From positions 30,771,634 through 30,835,633 of the forward strand of contig JAFMSR010000013.1 in NCBI GenBank assembly GCA_022818135.1: DNA of 64,000 bases, in the 5' to 3' direction. This document shows positions 38,440-53,000 of the stretch, in pieces. Source of the stretch: Saxidomus purpurata (lineage: Eukaryota; Mollusca; Bivalvia; Venerida; Veneridae). The notes beneath the pieces were generated by a model. It searched no databases, had not been told where the DNA came from, and was given only the letters and a program-made list of their open reading frames with translations. Both the position numbers and the translations under genes were made by a program. Positions within the stretch are counted from its first letter, which is position 1, and each line of letters opens with the position of its first letter.

Positions 38440-39472
38440 TATTGTTTCACAGAACAGACCGTGACAACAAGTGGTAACGTTGTGTACAACTATGGGTGTG
38501 CTGTAGCATCGGTATATGGAATTCACATATATTTCAGACACCTTTATTCTAGATTACTACATTGCATATTAATACTCATCTGACAAACGTAAAAGAAATT
38601 CAACTTGATTATCTATTGATGTAGTGCTCTATCCCAGTCATGTAGACTTGTTTAGAATCCCTCTTTCTACTGAATTGTTATCTTTAAATAAGGAAATACC
38701 ATTAAAAGTATAACTCGCAACTCATCAACGGAATCATTTAAGTTAATATGGTACATGTACAATAAGTAAGTAAACTGGTATTAGCATCATATTAAAAACA
38801 CTTTTTTATCAGAACAGAACAGAACATACATTTATTTTTGCATATTGTTTCTCACAGGGTCTACTGTTCCACCGCCTGGTAATTTACATACGACTACTAC
38901 AAATAAAGCAACGTTTCACTGTGATACACATGGCGGTTATATTCATTTACACACCTTTTTACACATTGAATTGACTTAACACAGCTGTAATATACTGAGT
39001 TAACTGTATATTATTGTGCCAAATTATTATTATTGTGTAAATTTGGTACTTTTCGCGTGAAGAAAATTTCGCAATTTGTTTGCAGACAGATATTTTATGT
39101 TCGCGAAAGCAGAATTCTCTAATAGTTATTTTATTCACTATATGTGAAATTAATGTTTCACAAGATTTTTAATTAGCGAAGTGGGAAATTCGGAAATTCG
39201 CAAAATTGCGACAATTAATTCATCCCGAGTATAACTCAGTTTATAGAGCCTTGCATAGATAATAATCGATGACGGCCTGAATTAATATATATGTATAAAT
39301 AACATTTTAATTTGCTTGTAGATACAATTATCTATGTTACATTTTGTGAGGAACTCAATGCCAAAAAAAATAAATAAAAACAAATGGGTACGGTTAGCTT
39401 TTGAAAACAGGGTGCATATATGTTGGATAAAATGTTATCATCGTTTTAGATCATGACAAACATGACTACTGG

Positions 39473-39507
<35 letters not shown>

Positions 39508-40046
39508 CTTTATTTATAGAAGGTAACTCATTAAGTCTATATGTTTAAAACAAAACTTATCTAACATGAGGCCTTCTTACAAAATACATAGTATAAACAA
39601 AACAACAATAACAAGTTACGAGATTGATTTGAGCAGAACTAAATTCAAAAGCTATAACACATTCACACTGTGTTAAGGTAAAGTCAACGATCTGGATTCT
39701 CCATATAAATTATTTATGAGAAGTTTGAAAAATGAAGATTTGAAATGCTTTAAGGTTTTACTGTTTCTTGTTCTTACGGGAATCTCATTCCAGATACACA
39801 TTCCTGAATATTCAAATGTTTTCTTTAAGTATTGTGATATGAGCAAAAGACGTCAATCACAACAACCATTTCACATGGGTAAATCACCAACCCATTGATA
39901 CTTCAGAAGCCGACTGGGATTTCAAGCAACCGGACAATTTCGCTCATGGCGAGGACTAAGACTGCGTTGGGATGATGACAAATAATTACTATTGGCACGA
40001 CTTGAATTGTATTAATAGGTATATGAATTATATATGTGAAAAATAA
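38440..40046 (+). pseudogene. Pseudogene B': decayed copy with broken lectin exons
   Basis: Exon 3 (38440-38511) is open. Exons 4-7 are deleted. Exon 8 starts at 38858 after a good acceptor but is truncated near 38955 by a deletion running into intron 8, so it has no donor. Exon 9 starts at 39450 and is interrupted after its first ~25 bases by an inserted sequence with a (TAA)n end (about 39472-39842). Exon 9 then resumes, but an in-frame TAA at 39957-39959 replaces a glutamine codon before the conserved cysteine. The normal stop is at 40044-40046. It shares its 5' breakpoint and minisatellite context with A', so the partial copy probably arose once, before units 1 and 2 separated, and then decayed independently. 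Confidence 0.85.
39472..39842. mobile_element. Retroelement-like insertion in exon 9 of pseudogene B'
   Basis: Starts with a run of TAA/ATA triplets, then 'tctttatttatagaaggtaa', and ends where 'gatatgagcaaaagacgtc' resumes exon 9. Target letters 'gata' occur on both sides. The triplet run at one end fits the 3' tail of a non-LTR element inserted in reverse orientation. Confidence 0.6.
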
Positions 40047-40369
40047 AAAATAATCGGTGTCATGAGAAATATACAAATATTTTCAGATTCTTATCTATGC
40101 ATTTTCTTAAGTGATAAAAAAATGTAACATTCTATAGTAATTGATATATTATGGATTTTGCCTGCGTTTGTATTACAATGATTTACAGCTTCAACACGTA
40201 TATAAGGCATCGGAAATGACTTTTAATCCATTTTAAGCCGAGATCGCAGACACGGTCCCAACGCGTTTCAGCAAAAGTCGTTCTACTTTGCAGGCGAATG
40301 GGGAATCCTATGGCTGTTCAAATTGTCAGGGGCAAACGAATAGTCGTTTTCAAAATTACCTTACAAAAT

Positions 40370-40391
40370 CAAGGAGTCACGTGACTCCTTG
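40370..40391. promoter_or_regulatory. 22-bp perfect palindrome centred on CACGTG (unit 2)
   Basis: CAAGGAGTCAC/GTGACTCCTTG is a perfect inverted repeat without spacer, at the same place relative to gene C as 17398 is to gene B. Confidence 0.4.
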
Positions 40392-40725
40392 TTAAAAAGA
40401 CAGGTTATACTGCTTATGTAATATGTACTCAATTATCAGTTTGAAACGGACTAAAAGTTTCTTGCTTAATTGGTATATACGCATGCACATGAACAAGTGC
40501 ATAAAAGAGACATGGAACAATTTTTAAACGCTTTGAATGGATCTCTGTTGGTTGACATCTCACTGAAGCAGCCATCTCTCTTTCAAGTGACGATGCTACG
40601 ATGTATCCAGTGATTTGCTACATGTATTTAAGACTGTTTTACTGTATATCATTCATAACAAAGTGGAAATTTTTTTTTTCTAATGGGAGAGATATATTAT
40701 GACATTTGAAGCTATATATATATAT

Positions 40726-40775
40726 ACCATGTCACCTCGTTAGTGTCTTATCATCCACTTATCAGGTGACATGGT
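40726..40775. other. Hairpin: 12-bp perfect arms (unit 2)
   Basis: Left arm ACCATGTCACCT (40726-40737), right arm AGGTGACATGGT (40764-40775). Counterpart of 17750-17803. Confidence 0.8.
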
Positions 40776-42559
40776 GTCGGTACTAAGTTAATTAAGTGCA
40801 CGTACTAGGAAGTGATTTAATTGCAGTAGCTTTATGTAACTTTTCACTAAGCGATCTGGGACCAGTCGTGCGTTGCCTGCAAAACACCGATCCCTGACGC
40901 AACAATTTATGATTATTTAAAAATGCTTATTGTGCAGGTTGCTTTGATTTAAAAAAGCAAACGCCAATACAACATTTATCTAATCTTAAAAGCAAAGGCA
41001 GTGAAACGACTATCGAAAACAAATGTACAAAAAAAACTAACTGTTTGAAACATTTGGATGTGTTAAAAAAACTCTACTTATGACCTCTTAAGAAAAAAGC
41101 GATCACCCGTACAGTAAATATTAGTTCAGATATCAAAGCACTGATCACAGTAAAGCTGGGACCATCATAATTATAGTCGTTTTTAAGGCTTAAAATCGCA
41201 TCGTCCGTCCGTCTCGTCCGTCCGTGTGTCCTTCCATTGTTTTTGCTTGTCCGGGCTGTAAGTTTGTCATGCATTGTATGAATAAACAACTTGGTACAAA
41301 TGTTCGGCCTATCAAGACCTACGTCCCTACCTTTTGGAGTTGAATGATAATGGAATAATGTATACATGTACACATTCGTGTCCAAACTGTAACTTTGTCA
41401 TGCACTGAAAGGTTTCAAAATAACTTGACACAAACCAGCAGGACCCTATTTCAAGGTCACACTTACCATTAAAAGGTAATGGAATCACGTATACATGGTA
41501 ACTACATATATGTCATATACTTAAGGATTTCATGATGATGCAAATCCCACATTATTGCCAAAAAGGTCACACTTAGATGTCAAGCGTTTTAGAATCCTGT
41601 ATAAATATGCATATTTTCATGTCCAGATTGTAACTCTGTTATAAACTGAAGGATTTTTCAAATGAATTGGAACAAATGTGCAGCACATGGAGATAAGTAC
41701 ATGGTCAAGACACCGCTTTTGGGGCATTCGTCACTTGTGAGGAACAGCTCTTGTTTCATATCTTATTATATTTAGTTAATGCAGTTGCATTTGCCATTCA
41801 ATGATGAATATTGGGTCAAATCGTGAACACAAAAATTCACCACAGATAAGTTTAAGACAATTACGTGTAGCTTTTAGCTCGTTTGCGAAATAAGTTCTTC
41901 TAATTTACATAAATCGCCCTCGCGCCACAATTTATGCTCTTATAAAATCAATTACGTATGTCAAAAACAGCAATCATATGTCATTTTAGATACCCATTCA
42001 TAGCTGCAGCATGTGGGTTGCAGCACAAATGTAACCATTGACGTAAATGTGACAAGGGGCATCATATGTGCACGACATTTGCAAAATTTGGAGGTACAAG
42101 ATATGTTACAAGCTGGCATCAAACTTCTTTGTATTCTTTTAAAAACAATTATCAACCAATCATAAATGTTTTGGATAAACTTTTTTTTTGACCCATCATT
42201 TAAAAAGTGTTTTGCTTCATAAATAGGAGACAAATGATGAAAGCTATTATCTGAAACGAGCGTGCCATGCCTTCTTCTCTAAAAAGTCCAGTAGTATGCA
42301 TACCCTGAACACACATACTGCACACATCCTTCGGAATGGTTAACTCTCTATAAGAAAATTTCATTACGTACTAAATAAAATAAAAAGCTAATCAATAGTT
42401 TCGTTTCATACGAGAGGATTCTTACTCTTTAAGAAAAAAGCTTATGAAATATAATCCCTGGAAGTTTCATTTCTAAAAAATGAAAAAGATAGTCGGCGCG
42501 ATTTGAGTTTATAAAAGAGACGGGTAACTAGATTATAAATTAAAAATTCCTGTCAAGTT

Positions 42560-42790
42560 TTATCTTTATGCAGTCACAGCGTGAGAAAAATAAGTGCACC
42601 CTGACCGGGATTCGAATCTGGTAACTTTCGTTTACACGACTGAGCTATCCGGCCGCTTACACATATTCTCCCGAGTACCGTGACATGTGTATCAGGGAAA
42701 CAGTCCTTGTTTTTCTTGTCAAAGATGTTACTCGAAATATTGACCGAAAAAGTATAATTACTCTACACTTATAATTGACATTAGTTTGAA
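42560..42790 (-). mobile_element. tRNA-derived repeat (unit 2)
   Basis: Counterpart of 19590-19790. The tRNA-like part is at 42600-42655. It has a small extra segment 'ttacacatattctc' next to the acceptor-stem end that unit 1 lacks. Confidence 0.65.
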
Positions 42791-43159
42791 AGTAACAACA
42801 TATATATATTATGCTGATAGAAATGAACTATTAACGTTTTAAATTTAGACTTACTCAATTTACAGACGGTTGAATTATAATAATGTTAAGGATAGTCAAA
42901 AGACTTTTACTGTATTCTGGTGTCGGTGAACACTTTTACAAATTCGATACCGCACTTATATTCTAACGTGTATCTTTTCTCAAGTTCAAAATGTTTTCAT
43001 ACATATTTCTGATAAAATACTACATTGAACTGTAAGTAATAATACTGAATAAGGACAGATTGGTCCTTTAGATATATAGTACTGTTCTGTTTTAATGAAA
43101 TGTACACTAGTATGAATCGCAACGACAGAGCAAGAGCTCCTGAGAGATTTTCCCATCAC

Positions 43160-43872
43160 TGTAACAGTCTTGACATTTCCCTCTCATTAATACAGACTTG
43201 ACATTTCCCTGTCCTTATTTCAGTCTTGACATTCCCCCTCATTATTACAGTCTTGACATTCCCCCCTCATTATTACAGTCTTGACATTTTCTCCTAATTA
43301 TTACAGTCTCGAGATTTCCCCTAACCTAAATTACTACAGTCTTGACATTTCCCCTCTCATTGTTGCAATCTTGACATTTCCCACTCAGTAATACAGTCTT
43401 GACATTTCCCCCTCATTAATACAGTCTTGACATTTCCCCCTCATTATTACAATCTTGACAACCCTTCATTATAACAGTCTTGACATTTCCTCTCATTGTT
43501 ACAGTATTAACATTTCCCTCTCATTATAACAGTCTTGACATTTCCCCCACTAATAATTCCAGTCTTGACATATTCCCACCCCCTCATTATTTTAGTCTTG
43601 ACATTCCCCCCTCATAATAACATTCTTGACATTTTCCCCTTATTGTAACAGTCTTGACATTCTCCCCTCATTATTATAGTCTTGACATTCCCCCTCCTCA
43701 TAATTACAGTCTTGACATTTCCACCTTATTATAACGTCTTGACATCCCCCTCATTAATACAATCTAGACATTCCCCCCTCATTATTACAGTCCTGACACC
43801 CCCTCATAGTTACAGTTTTGACATTTCCCTCCTCATTATTACAAACTTGATATTTTCTCCCTCATTATTACA
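43160..43872. repeat. ~25-bp minisatellite upstream of gene C
   Basis: Same array as at 20203, shorter (close to 28 units), ending about 215 bp before the start codon of gene C. Confidence 0.92.
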
Positions 43873-44087
43873 GTTTGCGTACCAGGCTTAAACCGTTTCA
43901 GGATTTAAAGAATAGTATCACCTTTAATGGAAAGGGTTTTAAAGATTTAAATTATTTTAATTTCAGTCGGCGTGGATCAATCGTAAAAGGTATTCAGGTA
44001 TTTTCTTTTGCCTTATTTGTCTTATCAATTCAAGATATCAAAATATTTGATTTAAGTGCACAGTTTTGGAAATTATTCCGTTAGTAA

Positions 44088-47000
44088 ATGACGGATAGTA
44101 GAATGCCAATGACGAGCATTATGATCACCATAGCGATTGGCATGTTGTGTTTTCTGGTTATTGACAGTGAGTATTGTACTTCTTGTTATTTTGACTTTCA
44201 AAACCATATATAGAAAGTAAGAATTTTTTTAACAGTAAAGTGTTTTTAAATCTGCTTATATTTTAAAGTACTTGAAATTCAAATGAGATTTAGATTTGCG
44301 TTAAATATTGCTTTTAAGCGCTAAATTGCATTGAATTAAAATGAATTGTTCACATAAGCACTGATATTCCTTGCTACGATATCCATTGAAATGGCTGAAG
44401 ATCTCTCGCAAATGTATTGAACGATTTGAAATTTGAAAAGATTGGACACTATTATCGTTACTAGGAAGAATGGAAAGCAATAAAGTTTGCAAAACCTTTT
44501 GAATCCACACAAATTAAACAAAACGATGAGTAAATAACGATTTGCCGTTACCATGTTGAATTGTAAAACCACTCACGCATATGTCCTTCATAGTATATTA
44601 CTGTACATCTTACGTCTAAACTGTTATTTATTAAACAATACAGGATGCATGTCAATGAATGAATATTGTTTCATAAATATCATATTTCAGGTGATGCCAG
44701 AAGATGCTTTGAATGTCGTCACGTTGCAACACCTCATGAATGCGGAAATATAACAGTATGCCAATTGGATGAAGTAATTAAATTTGATTTATAGGCCTGG
44801 ACAGAAATATTTCTTTTTAAATGGGTTTACCAAATTATTGCAATATGATGTCGTGTGAGAGTTTGCTTATATACTTCCTTGTGCTAATATAAAGTCAAGG
44901 CGGGTAACATATATAACTGAAACTCTTGACACTCTTTTCCAGAATGGTATAAACACAATGTCAAACAAATGTTGTTTGTAAAACACGTATGCTCTCCTTG
45001 ATGCTAAAGTTGTACATTGAACTATGAAAGGAACATGTATTAAAGTAAAAGTGTTAAATTCGTGAAGATGGCATCTGTAGAAATAGTAGAATAAAAAAAA
45101 AATGAAAAATAAAATAAAACAGTCATCTCCATAGAACAATATTAGAATTTAACAATGACTTTAACCCTAGTGAAAAAAGTCACCTTGACTGTTTCAAGTG
45201 TGTTCAATATTTTTTAGAAGTGACAATGACCTAAAAAAATGTGTTTTTTTGCTAAAAAACAATTTAAAACCATAAAAAACAAAAGAAATTGAAAAAAGTA
45301 TTTTTAGTTACTATGACCTTGACCTAAAAAACATATTTGCTTACGACAATTTCATGATAAAAAAATGAAAAATTGAGAAAAAAAAATAGTTTTTGTATTT
45401 TTTGACATTGACCTTAAATTTTTTTTTTACTGAAAACAATTTAAAACTAAAAAAAAATAAAATAAATGCAAAGTCTATTTTTAGAAGTGACCTTGACTGG
45501 CGTAAATCAATTTAATAATAAAAAAATCCATTTTTAGTAACAGTGACACCCACCCCAACCCCTCGAAAAAAATATTTTTATTGCTTAAAACAATATAAAA
45601 ATTTAATATCTTCGTCTCCATGCAAGCTACCTACACAAGTTTCATTGCAATTTGTCACTCATAACTCATGTTATACAGCGGAAACCATTTTTCTATTTTT
45701 AGTAAAAGTGACATTGACCTTGATCCTAGACACCATAAATGCAATACAAGCTTCCTCTTCCCGCAAACTACCTACAACCAAATTTCATTGCAATTGGTCA
45801 CTCCTAACTTAAGTTATTGAGCGGAAACCATTCTACAATTCCGGGTCACTGTGACCTTGACCTTTGACCTACTAATCTCAAAACCATTAGGGGTCCTCCT
45901 CCGGTTATGACCAACGCCCACATCACGTTTAAAGATGTTAGGCCCAAGCGTTCTCGAGTTATCGTTCGGAAACTGTTTTATAATTACGTGTCACCGTGAC
46001 CTTGAAGTTTGACCTACTTATCTAAAAATAAATAGGGGTCATCTGCTTGTCATGACAAACCTCCACATTAAGTGTGAAGATGCTAGGTCCAAGCTTTTTC
46101 AAGTTATCATCCGGAAACCGTTTTACTATTCCGGTCCACTGTGACATTGACCTTTGACATACTGACCTAAAAACTATAGGGGTCCTCTGCTTGTCATTGC
46201 CAATCTCCGCATCAAGTTTCAGGATCCTAGGCCCAAGGCTCAAGTGTTCTTGAGTTATCAGTTGGAAACCAGTTGTTAGACGGATGGACGGACGGACGGA
46301 CGGACGGACGGACATTCCGACATACCGACCGATCGACAGACCGACATCTGCAAATCAATATACCGCTCTTCTTCAAAGGGGGCAAAAAAATCCAAACGGT
46401 AAGATATATATGTTTGACGAGATTAGCAACAGACGACAGCAACACTCAAATTCAATAGACGACAGCAACAGACGACAACAACAGACGACAGCAACAGACT
46501 ACATCAACCGCAACAGACGACATCAACAGACGACAGCAACAGAAGACATCAACAGACAACAACAACAGACGACAGCAACAGACGACAGCAACAGACAACA
46601 ACAACAGACGACAGCAACAGACGACAGCAACAGATGACATCAACAGACGATGAGCAACGGTCATTGATGCATAAGCTCGTCTGCTTCTAGAACCGTCATA
46701 ATAAGAAGGGATATCAGTAATTGAAAGTGTGTAGCTAAACCACATGACACTTCAATTTCTTCAATGTTACTTTAATTACGTAATAATTAGAATCTATAAA
46801 ATTTATATTTGTAAACAACAGTGTGCCACTTTTAGGCATTGTACACGCTGTTGAGCATGTTGATGCAATACATCATTATGTCGGAATGTGAATATATTTT
46901 GTTCTATTAGTTTAATCATAATCGCCATTTAAAAAAATGAGTCCCCATATTTGTATTACATGTATGTTCATTTCGGCTAGATACGAAGGCCAAAGTATGT

Positions 47001-50000
47001 TGTATTCGTACCGTCTCCTGTTAGGTTTTGAAAGCTGTTTAATTTCTCTATTTTTGCGTATTTTCCACTTTACTTATTTAAAATGTCACTCACAAATCTT
47101 TTCACATTGATTTACTTTTAGAGAATTGTCCTTTCGCGAATTCAAAATTCACGAATATGTCTATCTACCCACAAGTCGCGAATATTTCGTCCCAAATTAC
47201 CCAAATTACAGTATAAAGATTTACACTATTTCAGTATTGTTTCACAGAACAGACCGTGACAACAAGTGGTAACGTTGTGTACAACTCTGGGTGTGCTGTA
47301 GCATCGGTATATGGAATTCACATATATTTCAGGCATCCTTAAGTTGTTCCAGGCTTTATTTGACCTATATTATTGATTACTACAAATCTCAGCGTACATT
47401 GTATATAAATACTCCATTGACAAACGTAAAAGAAATTCCAAATTCAAATTATTTTTGATGTAGTGCTCTATCCCAGTCATGTAGACTTGTTTAGAATGCC
47501 TCTTCATACTGAATTGTTATCTTTAAATAAAGAAATACCATTAAAAGTATCACTCACAACCCGTCAACGGAATCATTTAAGTTGATATAGTACATGTACA
47601 ATAAGTTAATTAACTGGTATACAGTCATAACGAAGTTTTTTCAGCGTTGCTCTTCTAGCCAATTACATTTGATCGGTAGAAGGTCAGTGCATTTTATGAG
47701 CAAACGTGCAACTGAAATTTCCGTATGCACTGACTGTTGCCAGGAAGATTTTTGCAATATGAAAGGATGCAGGACGCCAGGTATGCTCTTTACATGTGTC
47801 ATTATATATATCGTTCAGTAATTTTTATACATGAATCTAATTGCAGATATACTAAATTCCATATATTGGCAAATTAGCATCATATTTAAACACACTTTTT
47901 TGTCGAGCCGCTTGCGAAAGCTCGATATAGTTGTCCAAATGGCGGTTCGGTGTCTGTGCGTGCGTGCGTGCGTCCGAGTCTAGCTTGTCCAGGCTGTAAT
48001 TTCTTCATGGATGAAGGGATTCTTAAATAACTTGGCACAAATGTTCACCATCATGAGACGGAGTGTCTTGCGCAAGAACCAGGTGCTTATGTCTAAGGTC
48101 AAGGTCACACTTAGAGGTTAAAGGTCAACTTCAAGAATGACTTTGTCCGGAGCATATCTTCTTCATGCATAAAAGGATTTGATTTAACTTGGTACAAATG
48201 TTCACCACCATGAGGCGGAGTATCATGCGCAAGAACCAGGTCCCTAGGTGTAAGGTTAAGGTCACACTTAGAGGTTAAAGGTCAAATTCAAGAATATTTT
48301 TGTCCGGAGTATTTCTTCTTCATGCATGGAGGGATTTTGATGTAACTTGGCACAAATGTTCACTACCATGAGCTACCTTTGTTTTTAGAATTACTTCCCT
48401 TTGTTGATACTAATTTATATACTAGCTTATATTGTACCTTATTTATTACTGACATTAGAGAAAAAAAGAGACCACTTTTCCGTGGTACAACATGCATGTA
48501 AGGAAATCATCTCTATCAGATCTCAGAATGTATTCATTAATTTTATACTTTTATTTGTATTATGTTTTGATAGCAAATGCGAGATTTTAAAACGAGTCAA
48601 ACCTTCAATCAAAATCTTTTTTCATTAGCAACGATTACAATTTCTTACATTACAGTGGCTTGTATTTTACACTGCTAACCCAATTGTGTTAATAGAATAC
48701 ATGTATATTGCATTTATTACAACATATTTGATTTATCAAATGAATCTTGTTTTTAAAGAGATTCCAATTGGACAGCGAGGGCCTTATTGTTTTAATTGTG
48801 ATACAATGCAGGATCCAAACAATTGTAAAAGAGTATCTCATTGTGCTAAAGACGAAGTAAGGACTTATTTCTGTTTTAAAATCGTTGAATCAGATATGAG
48901 ACTACACTATCTTTTATCAAACATCGCAGTCAGTATACTGTAAATTGAGTTATATTCGCGCTGATTTATATTCCTCTATTTTCACGAATTTCCCACTTCG
49001 TTAATTTAAAAATCTCGTGAAAGATTCATTTCACGTAGATCTATTAGAGAATCCATTCACGGATAAGTATGTCCTCTTACAAATCGCGAAATTTTCGTCT
49101 CGCGAAAACAACCCAGCTTATAGTAGTACTTGATCATTGTCTTAAATATCAATACCGAGAAAAACGTTATGTTCTGTTACATTTGATAGACAATTCCTGC
49201 GGCTTGCAGTAATTTTTACATGTTTCAGCTTTGTGTAACGTACTCCGAGGACACAGGTGGTAACCTCCGACATACAAACATCAGAAGTCGTTGTGCAAAA
49301 CAGTCGGTAAATTAATTAGTTTTTGTATGCACATAAATCTCTTTGAGATATGTGCCCATATATTGCTACATAAGAACAGAAAAAGCAAAAAACATCATTA
49401 TGACATGTATAGCAAGTACTTAAAACACGAGGAATAGCAGAGGATATTTTTGGCCAAAAATGGTAAATAAAGGAACTACGTCATTCCGAAATGATTTTTG
49501 TTGTGTGCAATCTATATTTGTCGAGTTCACTACCACGGATCTACTAAAATCTGCTGGTGTGTTTCTATTTTTGGGTAAAACGTTGAAAAATTCAAACAAA
49601 ATTGGGGATTTCTGGAATCCATTAATAGCATGATTACTTTACCTCTGAGGAGGTCAGGACTTTGTAATTTTGTACTTTAGTATGTCATCTAGTATTTAGA
49701 TACAGGTTTGTCCTATCTTTGCGCTACCCCCTGGCAATAATATTCAGTCTGTTTAATGTGGCCAGTATCCGGTTGCAGTAGAAGTACAAGTTATGTGTTA
49801 AGCATAAGTTCTTTTCTCGAAGGCCAGTGACTGCTTGCAACGGTAAGTTTTTTCACGGATTTGCAAAAAGTCCATGCTTTTCTTAGCATATTGTATCTTA
49901 TTGACCTGTTACGGTAATTTAATACGAAATAATGATAGATATCTCTGTTATTCACTATGTAGAATATGGTTCTTTAATTCCCAGAAATGACTTCACATTT

Positions 50001-53000
50001 AAAATCTTTGCCCTAAACCATACTTTTTGTGTCGCCCTTTCGGAGAAAACGCGATACACAGGATTCGCGTTGTTCGTCCGCTCGTCCCAAAAACTTTACG
50101 TTGGCTATAACTTTGCCATTTGTTAAGACAAAGTGTAAAAGCACGACACAAGTGTTCCACTGAACACTTATCCAGTTTAATCAAATGTGCTGAACTAGAA
50201 CTAGATATATAAATAGATGTATATAATATTCACTGTAACACAAGAACGCGGTTTGGTAACTAAATTTAATGTCCTTTTAAACATTTATTTAGTCAGCATT
50301 TTACACAATGAGGTAATATATTGCATCTTAATGTAAAAATGTACTAAATAAAACTAAAAATATACAAAACTTAATGCGACATGATAAAACTGGACCAATA
50401 TTAGCAAAACATTTTTGGTGGCCATCTTTGATTTTGGCAGCCATATTTGATTTTTAGTGCGTGAGTGTTTGTCTTAATAACAGGTTACACACTGAACTAG
50501 CATTGTGCAAAGTTTTTACCTCTACAGATGATAAAGAAAAAAATTCGGATTCTAGAAATTCTTTTATTTATAGTTTTCCCAACGTTTTACCCCCCAAAAA
50601 GGGATTTCGCACCAGCAGATTTTAGTAGATTCTGGTATGTAAGCTCGTATTAAGCTTTATATCATAAAATTATTTATGTAAGATTTTATTCCCCAATGTT
50701 TCATAAATACCCTCTTCTAGATGTCTTGTAAATAATGTAAAAATTCTGTAACGTTCATGGTAAAGCAGTTACCACATTATTAAACTTGCTGGCGGCTAAC
50801 TACCAACGGCTATATCAGACCATGCTTGGATTCAACCCTTTGACCTCCCGCTCTCAAGAAAGATGCCTAAACCACTCGACCAAGGGTGACGGTGTTATTG
50901 TTCCTTCCCAGGGAGGAACAGTTAGAATTGTACAGACACACTTGGCTGAACAACACATCCCGGAAGCCGTTTTTCGGTGTGTTTCCGTTAAAAGTTAAAC
51001 GTTGTGATATTGAAAATGCGATCTGCTGATTGGATGGAACCAACTCACGCAATAGCTGTTCTTTTCCGTACACGCTATAGTATGTTTACGTTACTGTGCT
51101 TATTTCCCTTTATATGGCAGTAACTCCACTGGGTAAGCTATTGCACGTTGGACTTGCAGAAAATGCGTTTGATTTTGCATTGTGAGTTTGATAAATAGCT
51201 CAGATGAATGTAAATTTACATATCATTAGCATAGCATAGCGTAGATATATGCTAATATTGTTGCTTGAAGTATTGGAACTTATCTTCTGACCATATCAAA
51301 GTAGATCTAGCATGACGTAGTAACCGGTGCGTGGAGTATTAAAGATGTAGACGTTATCAATCAAATACTAATGCCTTAATTTGCTTAGACTGTCGTATTT
51401 TGTACTTCAATAATATATAGACAGATGGGCCCTAGAAGGAATTCTATAAATTGTGTCATCTGACGTTTTAACAAAATCAAATATAATACAATGTTCGCAG
51501 AGAAGTAGTGATTTTTCCTGCTTGTGTACCAAAGCCAATGCCCATACTGAATGGTGAGAAACAAACTTAAAAATGAACGTTTCACTACTGTAAAGACCGC
51601 CAATTTAGAAAGTTTTCAAATTGACGAATATGCGTGCTTCACATGTTATACTTGTGATACATACGCGTTTATAAATACTTTTGGTTAACTATTTGTTTGC
51701 AAAGCCCCCTGACAAACTTATTCTCTTACAAAGATAGAATAACAGATTAAGAATGTTTTGCAAACAGATAACATCGATGTTTTGACAGGTCTGTGGTAGA
51801 AAAGGCAGTAAAGCAAGATTGTCGGCCTCATACATTGTGTCATTTTCAATTTCAGACATGTGAAACAATATCACAGGTATCTAACAGTCATACATGTGCA
51901 CCTTATTGCTGTAAAACAGATTTTTGTAACAACCGATGTGGCAAAATACAAAATACCAGCATGACTACACAACCTTCACAAACAACGCCGTCGTCACCAA
52001 GTACGAGTTCAGTTAACCCCTTTATACCTAGCTTTTAACAATAGGATCTTCCGACTTTCAGTTTGGGCGAGTCTATTTAATATTTAAATATTGGTGTTTT
52101 ACAAAACTGTGATCGAAAAAGTTAAAAATTTAAATCCTCAACAGACGACAATTTTTAGTCATCTGCTTCGAAATAGTTATATATTGAAATAAACGCTCGT
52201 CATCATATAGAGGATAATTGTTGGTTTTGATGTATATACTATCACGTCATATTTTCGCCGAGTGGGCACCAAAAGTGATATATAATTTTCACGAATGGCG
52301 CAGTTACGAGTGAAAATAACTGCTTTTGGAATTCACCTGTGAAATTAACTTGATATTAGATCCACACCAACACCTTTTTCTGTTTATTTTCTGTTTAAAA
52401 CTCTACTTTTGTATAGTTTCTTTTAATGAAATAATGAAAACAAACTTAATTTAACGTTTTCAAATATAATAATAAAAAGCATCTTCTATCACTACAGTTA
52501 AATTTATAAATATTGAATGTCTCTTACACCATTGTTTTGCTAGATACAATAGTCATGTTCTTGATGTTTGTTAATTTATACTGCATACACTAGTTAATAA
52601 ATTATATTTTCACCAGTATATATGACATTTAGTGCATATACTGGTTGTTTAACAATTAAAAACAGTTTCTCTAGTTTGATATGCATGTATGTGTGTCTGT
52701 CACGTATAAATGTATTTTTGTTCCCACTTGAATCTGTACACAAAATTTATGTAATTTTTATTTTTTCAACATTCTGTTTGTTTTGTATGAATGTGAATTG
52801 CCATGTTTTCTTTGTTGTTATGAAGGCCACAAAGTATATATGATGTTGTGTTAATGTGTTACCTTCGGAAAATTAAGACATTATTATTATTATTAAAACC
52901 GCGGAAAACGTCATTATTAAGAACAGCACAAATGACGTCATTTGAACGCTGTCATCGTCGTTTGGTTTTCGGCATTCGTTACACTCGGTATAGTTTTTGA

